8,741 nucleotides of DNA, taken from the NCBI GenBank assembly GCA_035535495.1, contig DATLQA010000313.1, positions 1-8,741 of the forward strand, in the 5' to 3' direction. Positions within the stretch are counted from its first letter, which is position 1. Each line of letters begins with the position of its first letter. A model generated the notes under the pieces. That model was not told where the DNA came from, made no database searches, and saw only the letters and a list, made by a program, of their open reading frames with translations. Below are positions 5,154 through 8,741 of this stretch, in pieces. A program made the translations under genes and the position numbers. This DNA comes from DASUZB01 sp035535495 (GTDB lineage: Bacteria > Actinomycetota > CALGFH01).

Positions 5154-5948
5154 CTAGCTCAGGCCGAGGCGGTGGGGGAGCTCGGCGGGTGGGCAGGTGA
5201 GGCCGACCAGGAAGGGGCCGAAGCGGCCGTAGACGGCGGTCACCTCGTCGAAGCGCATCTCGTAGACGATCTCTTTGATGGCGGTCAGGTCGTCGGCGAG
5301 CAGGGTGATGCCCCATTCGTGCTCGTCCAGGCCGGTCGAACCGGTGATGAGCTGCAGCACCCGCCCGTGGTAGCGGCGGCCGACCTTGGCGTGGCCGCCC
5401 ATCAGCCGCCGGCGCTGGTCGAACGGGACCCGGTACCAGTTGGCGTCGGGCTCGCGGGCCTTGCTCATCGGGTAGAAGGCGAGGACCGCCTTGACGGGCA
5501 GGCGGGGGTGGAGCTTGTCCTCACGGTAGGCCGCCAGGCGTTCCTCGGCCGCCTGGACCTTGCGGGCGAGCCCCTCGGGGTCGCCGTCGCCGTGCTCGGC
5601 GGTGATCCGGGCCCTGGCAGCCTCTGGCGTGTCCATGTACTCGGAGGTCTCGGTGAGCGAGACGTAGGAGTAGGTGGGCTGCAGGGCGGCGCCGACCGTC
5701 CCGCCGGCGAGCGCCCTGGCGAGCGCGTCGTGCCTGCCGAGGTCCGGCCCGAGCGCCATCACGCCGAGGTCGGCCTTGAGGCCGAGCACGGTGCAGCACA
5801 GCACCTGATGGTCGGGCGCGGCGGCGAAGCCGTCGAGCGCGTCCACGAGCTGCTTCCCGGCGAGCGCGGGGTCCGGGCAGCGGCCGGGGTCCACGCGGTA
5901 ATACAGGTGCGTGACGCCCCAGCCGACGGACGGCGAAACAGGGTCCAT
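5154..5948 (-). CDS. hemQ: Coproheme decarboxylase ChdC/HemQ (chlorite-dismutase family)
   Basis: This enzyme performs the last step of the coproporphyrin-dependent haem pathway of Gram-positive bacteria. It oxidatively removes two propionate carboxyls from Fe-coproporphyrin III with peroxide to give haem b. The 264 residues have the two-ferredoxin-fold architecture. The C-terminal haem-binding half contains FYPMSK (Y159 the radical tyrosine and K163 binding a propionate), NWY, MGGHAKVGR (H186, proximal iron ligand), then ITGSTGLDEHEWGITLLADD and IVYEMRFDEVTAVYGRFGPFLVG, all family hallmarks. The N-terminal half (about 10-105) has WGVTHLYYRVD and the LQPTYSYVSLTETSEY strand. ATG at 5948 is preferred to the TTG one codon upstream because GGAGG is 7 bases before it. 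True chlorite dismutases are excluded by the Y/K pattern. Immediately upstream is a 33-base direct repeat. The partner genes of haem synthesis are not in the window. Confidence 0.95.
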   Translation of the reverse strand: MDPVSPSVGWGVTHLYYRVDPGRCPDPALAGKQLVDALDGFAAAPDHQVLCCTVLGLKADLGVMALGPDLGRHDALARALAGGTVGAALQPTYSYVSLTETSEYMDTPEAARARITAEHGDGDPEGLARKVQAAEERLAAYREDKLHPRLPVKAVLAFYPMSKAREPDANWYRVPFDQRRRLMGGHAKVGRRYHGRVLQLITGSTGLDEHEWGITLLADDLTAIKEIVYEMRFDEVTAVYGRFGPFLVGLTCPPAELPHRLGLS

Positions 5949-5962
5949 CAACGTGCCTCCTG

Positions 5963-5995
5963 GTCGCCCTGCCTGCGGGGCAGTGGTCGGGTCCT
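5963..5995 (+). repeat. 33-base direct repeat, copy 1 (hemQ upstream region)
   Basis: This copy matches 6050-6082 at 32 of 33 positions (one G/C difference), with an 87-base period. It contains a CTGCC/GGCAG inverted repeat with a five-base loop. It ends close to the hemQ ribosome binding site, so it lies in the leader or promoter. Confidence 0.8.
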
Positions 5996-6049
5996 TGCAG
6001 GATCCGATGGGGCCGGCACCGCAATGAGCGGGTCGTCCTGCCGGCCGCC

Positions 6050-6082
6050 GTCGCCCTGCCTGCGGGGCAGTCGTCGGGTCCT
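6050..6082 (+). repeat. 33-base direct repeat, copy 2 (hemQ/csp intergenic region)
   Basis: This is the second copy of the repeat at 5963-5995, with the same internal CTGCC/GGCAG hairpin. The 293-base divergent interval 5949-6241 holds these repeats, the csp promoter and otherwise no gene that I can see. A duplicated regulator site and a decayed tandem duplication are both possible. Confidence 0.8.
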
Positions 6083-6157
6083 CATTGTGCGCCCGATCAC
6101 GACGGCTCGCCTGCGCGTTCGCCGCCGACAGCCGGCATGGCCACGCCGGAAGTAGGG

Positions 6158-6204
6158 ATCAGGTTAATTGACGCTATTGACAGAACTGACCTGATGGTTA
6201 AAGT
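6158..6204 (+). promoter_or_regulatory. Promoter of the cold-shock gene with flanking inverted repeat
   Basis: This AT-richer patch carries a consensus -35 TTGACA (6177-6182) and a plausible -10 TAAAGT (6199-6204) with a 16-base spacer. A second -35-like TTGACG lies at 6168-6173. ATCAGGT (6158-6164) and ACCTGAT (6189-6195) form a perfect 7-base inverted repeat around the -35 boxes, and TGAC recurs every 9 bases (6169, 6178, 6187). A regulator bound here would block the promoter. The predicted leader is only about 30 bases, without the long leader known from E. coli cspA. Confidence 0.55.
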
Positions 6205-6241
6205 TCCGCGCCAGCAGCCAGCTGGAGGGAGGTACAGGTAG

Positions 6242-6454
6242 GTGACCACCGGAGTCGTCAAGTGGTTCAACCCCGACAAGGGGTACGGCTTCATCGCCCG
6301 TCCGGACGGTGAGGACGTGTTCGTTCACTTCTCTTCGATCGAGATGGACGGGTTCCGCTCCCTCGACGAGGGACAGATGGTCGAGTTCGAGGTCCTGGAA
6401 GGCCCGAAGGGCCTGCAGGCGGCCAAGGTGCGAAAGGTGGCCCGCGAGGCGTAG
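6242..6454 (+). CDS. Cold-shock-domain protein (CspA family)
   Basis: This 70-residue single OB-fold protein binds single-stranded RNA and DNA and acts as an RNA chaperone in the cytoplasm. RNP1 is KGYGFI (13-18) and RNP2 is VFVHF (26-30). The opening MTTGVVKWFNPDKGYGFI and the closing GLQAAKVRKV are standard for actinobacterial cold-shock proteins. Length is normal for the family (65-72). It starts with GTG at 6242, with GGAGG (6228-6232) 9 bases upstream. It is transcribed alone from the promoter at 6177-6204, divergent from hemQ and convergent with the PAC2 gene. Whether it is cold-induced cannot be told; many actinobacterial copies are constitutive. Confidence 0.96.
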   Translation: MTTGVVKWFNPDKGYGFIARPDGEDVFVHFSSIEMDGFRSLDEGQMVEFEVLEGPKGLQAAKVRKVAREA

Positions 6455-6471
6455 CCAGGCACGACGCCGGA

Positions 6472-6512
6472 CAGCCGGGCGGCGCGGCTGGTCAGCGACC
6501 GCCGCCCGGCTG
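6472..6512. terminator. Bidirectional terminator-like hairpin between csp and the PAC2 gene
   Basis: A perfect 13-base inverted repeat (6472-6484 and 6500-6512) encloses a 15-base loop. It lies 17 bases beyond the csp stop and overlaps the last codons of the convergent PAC2 gene, whose stop (6492-6494) is in the loop. No U-tract is seen on either side. Confidence 0.55.
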
Positions 6513-7355
6513 GTCCCGCAGGAAGCGCTCCACCTCCGCCACGAGCTGGTCCGGCGCCACGTCGGTGAGCGGCGAGGACTCCTCGTCATGGCTGGCCTCC
6601 AGCCGCTCCACGTAGCCGACCAGGTCGGGGTCGTCCGCGATCAGCTCGCTGACGGTCTCGTCGAAGGCCTTGGTCGCGTCGGCCAGCGGCGCCGTCTCCA
6701 ACGGCAGCGGAAGCAGCTCGCCGAGCTTGTCCACCAGGGCGAGGGCGGCCCGCGGGTTGGGAGACGCCTGGACGTAGTGGGGCAGCGCGGCCCAGATGCT
6801 CAGCGCGGGCAGGGAGCCGCCCCCGGCCGCGTCCGACAGCACCCCGAGGATCCCGGTCGGCCCCTCGTAGCGCGACTGCGGCAGGCCGAAGCGCCTGGCC
6901 AGGCGGGGGTCGCCGGCAGAGCCGACCACCTGCACCGGCCGGGTGTGGGGCACGTCGGCAAGCAGCGCCCCGAGGGTCACCACCATCTCCACATGCATGT
7001 TGGTGGCTAGCTGCAGCACCTCACGGGCGAACGCCCGCCAGCGCAGGTTGGGCTCGTGCCCCCGCACCAGGATGAGGTCGTGCTCGCCGGAGGGCAGCTC
7101 CACGGCCTGGAACTCGACCGCCGGCCATTCGATCGAGCGGCGCAGCTCGTCGTCGAGCCGGACCGTCGGCCTGGTCTGCTGGAAGTCGTAGAACTCCTCG
7201 GCGTCGATCCGGGCGAAGGTCTCCGCCTCCAGGGCGGCGCTGATGAAGCCGAGGGCGGTGCTGGCCGCCTCACCGGCGTCGTTCCAGCCCTCGAACGCCG
7301 CCACCAGGAACGGGCGGCGCAACGTGGGCCGGTTCAGGAAGTTGGTGTGCTCCAT
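6492..7355 (-). CDS. PAC2-family (proteasome assembly chaperone 2-like) protein
   Basis: The 287-residue protein belongs to the PAC2/DUF75 family, found in actinobacteria and archaea and related in fold to the eukaryotic 20S proteasome assembly chaperone 2. The PAC2 domain (about 12-225) opens with RRPFLVAAFEGWNDAGEAAS, the family signature. It continues with the FYDFQQTRPTVRLD strand, LILVRGHEPNLRWRAFAREVL, VVTLGALLADVPHTRPVQVVGSA and YEGPTGILGVLSDAA. The acidic C-terminal tail (about 225-287) is probably helical. A direct role in proteasome assembly in bacteria is not established, so function is open. ATG at 7355 is the natural start by homology but has no good Shine-Dalgarno sequence in front, so it may be translated poorly or from a leaderless mRNA. 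It converges on the cold-shock gene and lies behind the oxidoreductase gene on the same strand, separated by a 225-base gap with a terminator-like hairpin. Confidence 0.92.
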   Translation of the reverse strand: MEHTNFLNRPTLRRPFLVAAFEGWNDAGEAASTALGFISAALEAETFARIDAEEFYDFQQTRPTVRLDDELRRSIEWPAVEFQAVELPSGEHDLILVRGHEPNLRWRAFAREVLQLATNMHVEMVVTLGALLADVPHTRPVQVVGSAGDPRLARRFGLPQSRYEGPTGILGVLSDAAGGGSLPALSIWAALPHYVQASPNPRAALALVDKLGELLPLPLETAPLADATKAFDETVSELIADDPDLVGYVERLEASHDEESSPLTDVAPDQLVAEVERFLRDQPGGGR

Positions 7356-7453
7356 AGGTTCACGATGCCATCTTCTGGCAAGTCTGGCAGCTCCGCTACG
7401 CAGGACTGCCTAGCTTGCGTGGGTTAGTGCGCCTCCGGTGAACTGGGGAGGAG

Positions 7454-7498
7454 ATGTGGTTCGCACAGGGGTCACCAAAACTTGCTAAGAAGCAGTAA
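7454..7498 (+). CDS. Possible 14-residue small ORF in an AT-rich island
   Basis: Between two minus-strand genes, GGGGAGGAG is directly followed by an ATG that opens the plus-strand frame MWFAQGSPKLAKKQ, ending in TAA. An overlapping GTG at 7456 would give a 10-residue alternative with better spacing from GGAGG. The stretch 7472-7509 is markedly AT-rich for this genome, and a GC-rich hairpin followed by CTTTAT (7529-7557) lies 30 bases downstream, as a terminator of a short plus-strand transcript would. It could be a small gene, a leader, or chance. No homologue is recognised. Confidence 0.3.
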   Translation: MWFAQGSPKLAKKQ

Positions 7499-7528
7499 TA
7501 TGCCTTTTGCGGCCCCTCGCGCTGTCTT

Positions 7529-7553
7529 GGCCCCCCCGGACGGCGCGGGGGCC
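7529..7553. terminator. GC-rich hairpin, terminator candidate for the oxidoreductase gene and/or a short plus-strand transcript
   Basis: GGCCCCC (7529-7535) and GGGGGCC (7547-7553) form a perfect 7-base stem with an 11-base loop, 27 bases past the stop of the oxidoreductase gene. On the plus strand it is followed by CTTTAT, a weak U-tract; on the minus strand no U-tract follows. It may work in both directions. Confidence 0.55.
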
Positions 7554-7580
7554 CTTTATGTGCCTGGCCAGACGAGCTCC

Positions 7581-8741
7581 TCACAGCTCGGTCAGGGGGA
7601 CGCTGTCGTCGGCAAGCCGATCCGCCTCGACCGGCTGGCCGCGGCGGATCACGTCCCTGACAGGGTCTTCGGCATCCCAGTCGTTGATGATCAGGGCCGC
7701 CCTGGGGGTGCCGGCCTCCAGGTACCAGGCCACGAACTTGGGCTGCTTCACCTCCTGCTCGCCGCGGATCACCAGCTCGTAGGATCCGCCGGCGTGACCT
7801 AGGTAGGACAGCGACAGATCGAACTGGTCGGAGAAGAAGTAGGGGATCCGCTCGTAGCGCTCGCTCGCACCCGCCATGTTCTTGCCTGCCATCAGGCCCT
7901 GGTTGAGCGCCTCGGCCCAGTGCTCGATCCGGATCGGGCCGAACATCGGGTGGTCGGCGCGGGCGACGTCGCCGGCCGCCCAGATGCCCTGGCCGCGCTC
8001 GCCGGTCACGCGGAGCTGCTCGTCGACGGTGATGCCGTTGTCGATCGGGAGGCCGGCCGCCTCGGCCAGCTCGACGGCCGGCCGCACGCCGACGCCGATC
8101 ACCACCACCTCGGCAGGGATCCGGGTGCCGTCCTCCAGTACCACCGCCTCGACCTTGCCGTCGCCCTCGACCCGGGCCGCCTTGGCGCGCACCCGCACGT
8201 CCACTCCGCGGTCCCGCAGGAATTCCTCGAAGAAGCGGCCGAGCTGCGGCCCGACCGCGCGGGTCCACAGGGTCTCGGCCACCTCCAGCAGAGTCACCTG
8301 GGTGTCCATCTGGGTGGCGCTGGAGGCCACCTCGGCGCCGATGAACCCCCCGCCGATCACCACCATGCGGCCGGCGCGGCCGATCGCCTCGCGGAGCTGC
8401 TCGGAGTCGTCCACCGTGCGCAGGTAGAACACTCCGGAGTGGTCCTCGCCCGGGAGCCCGAGCGGGATCACCCTGGCGCCGGTGGCCAGCAGCAGCCGGC
8501 CGTAGCGGAGCTGGTCGCCGACCTCCGTGGTGACCGTGCGGGTGCCAGGGTCGAGGGCGCTCGCCCTGGTGGCCATCATGACCTCGACCTCGTGGTCGCG
8601 GTACCAGGCCTCATCGTGGGTGCGGGTCTTCTCCCGGCCGGCCTCGCCGCGCAGGAACTCCTTGGACAGGGGCGGCCGCTCGTACGGCAGCTCCGGTTCG
8701 GCGGCCAGCACCACCCCGGTGCCCTCGCCGCCGGCGGCCCT
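7581..8741 (-). CDS. FAD/NAD(P)H-dependent oxidoreductase, ferredoxin-reductase-like (5' end outside the window)
   Basis: The visible 386 residues lack only the first 20-30 residues with the FAD-binding GxGxxG. The reading frame runs off the window end, so any GTG inside (such as 8714) is not the start. The protein belongs to the glutathione-reductase-fold family of ferredoxin/rubredoxin reductases (BphA4, ThcD and AIF relatives), which carry electrons from NAD(P)H through FAD to a small iron-sulphur or similar acceptor. Counting from 8741, YERPPLSKEF (about 20-29) is the family motif after the first strand. LLLATGARVIP (about 83-93) contacts FAD, VVIGGGFIGAE (127-137) is the NAD(P)H-binding Rossmann turn, and GIWAAGDVAR (about 252-261) is the second FAD motif. 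HWAEALNQGLMAGKNM (about 274-289) precedes the reductase C-terminal domain (about 298-386, YFFSDQFDLSLSYLG). No disulphide CxxC is present, which excludes thioredoxin reductase. The electron acceptor is not identifiable, and no ferredoxin gene is in the window. Confidence 0.92.
   Translation of the reverse strand, partial: RAAGGEGTGVVLAAEPELPYERPPLSKEFLRGEAGREKTRTHDEAWYRDHEVEVMMATRASALDPGTRTVTTEVGDQLRYGRLLLATGARVIPLGLPGEDHSGVFYLRTVDDSEQLREAIGRAGRMVVIGGGFIGAEVASSATQMDTQVTLLEVAETLWTRAVGPQLGRFFEEFLRDRGVDVRVRAKAARVEGDGKVEAVVLEDGTRIPAEVVVIGVGVRPAVELAEAAGLPIDNGITVDEQLRVTGERGQGIWAAGDVARADHPMFGPIRIEHWAEALNQGLMAGKNMAGASERYERIPYFFSDQFDLSLSYLGHAGGSYELVIRGEQEVKQPKFVAWYLEAGTPRAALIINDWDAEDPVRDVIRRGQPVEADRLADDSVPLTEL

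Noticed and set aside
5172..6155. 327-codon plus-strand frame opposite hemQ
   Set aside because: It is an antisense shadow of hemQ; its C-terminal SPCLRGS duplication merely reflects the 33-base DNA repeat.
7396..8268. 290-codon minus-strand frame overlapping the oxidoreductase
   Set aside because: It is an Arg/Gly-rich shadow of the FAD/NAD(P)H oxidoreductase frame, which has Rossmann and FAD motifs.
1..8741. CRISPR array, toxin-antitoxin, defence or biosynthetic gene cluster
   Set aside because: No regularly spaced repeat series and no protein family typical of such systems is seen; the right-hand genes are common actinobacterial chromosomal genes.

Overview
The window is strongly GC-rich (about 70% by eye), with third codon positions biased to G/C, several GTG starts and strong GGAGG-type ribosome binding sites. 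A CanA-type beta-carbonic anhydrase, a chlorite-dismutase-fold coproheme decarboxylase (ChdC/HemQ), a PAC2-family protein and a two-domain GNAT protein all point to a chromosome of an actinomycete (Actinomycetota). The sequence does not let me name a genus.

Left part (1-2812): an integration hotspot at a tRNA-Arg(CCU) gene (1207-1282, minus strand). A complete-looking tyrosine integrase (8-1177, plus) ends 29 bases from the tRNA 3' end. On the other side is the catalytic part of a second, unrelated tyrosine integrase (minus), broken by a frameshift and lacking its N-terminal half; its stop codon lies inside the tRNA 5' end. A 52-base near-identical copy of the tRNA 5' half plus 14 flanking bases reappears at 2761-2812. 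The two copies (1245-1296 and 2761-2812) look like attL and attR of a small, decayed integrated element of about 1.5 kb. It holds only the broken integrase and a small lipoprotein gene. Three copies of TGACCGCCAA near the two ends may be integrase arm sites.

Right part (2813-8741): ordinary chromosomal genes. In order they are beta-carbonic anhydrase (minus); a flavin/PPOX-fold protein and a two-domain GNAT acetyltransferase (plus, probably co-transcribed); ChdC/HemQ (minus, convergent with the GNAT gene); a single-domain cold-shock protein (plus, divergent from hemQ); a PAC2-family protein (minus, convergent with the cold-shock gene); and the 5'-truncated end of an FAD/NAD(P)H ferredoxin-reductase-like oxidoreductase (minus). 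The genes are separate housekeeping or stress functions, not one pathway. HemQ makes haem b from coproheme, CanA hydrates CO2, and the two redox proteins probably handle flavin or ferredoxin electrons.

Non-coding structure: GC-rich inverted repeats without clear U-tracts sit at gene ends (2873-2917, 6472-6512, 7529-7553). Two perfect palindromes lie 40 bases apart upstream of canA. A 33-base direct repeat lies upstream of hemQ. The cold-shock promoter carries an inverted repeat. An AT-rich island with a possible 14-codon ORF lies between the PAC2 and oxidoreductase genes. I see no CRISPR array and no obvious defence or biosynthetic system. The most notable feature is the doubly occupied tRNA site with its mini-island.
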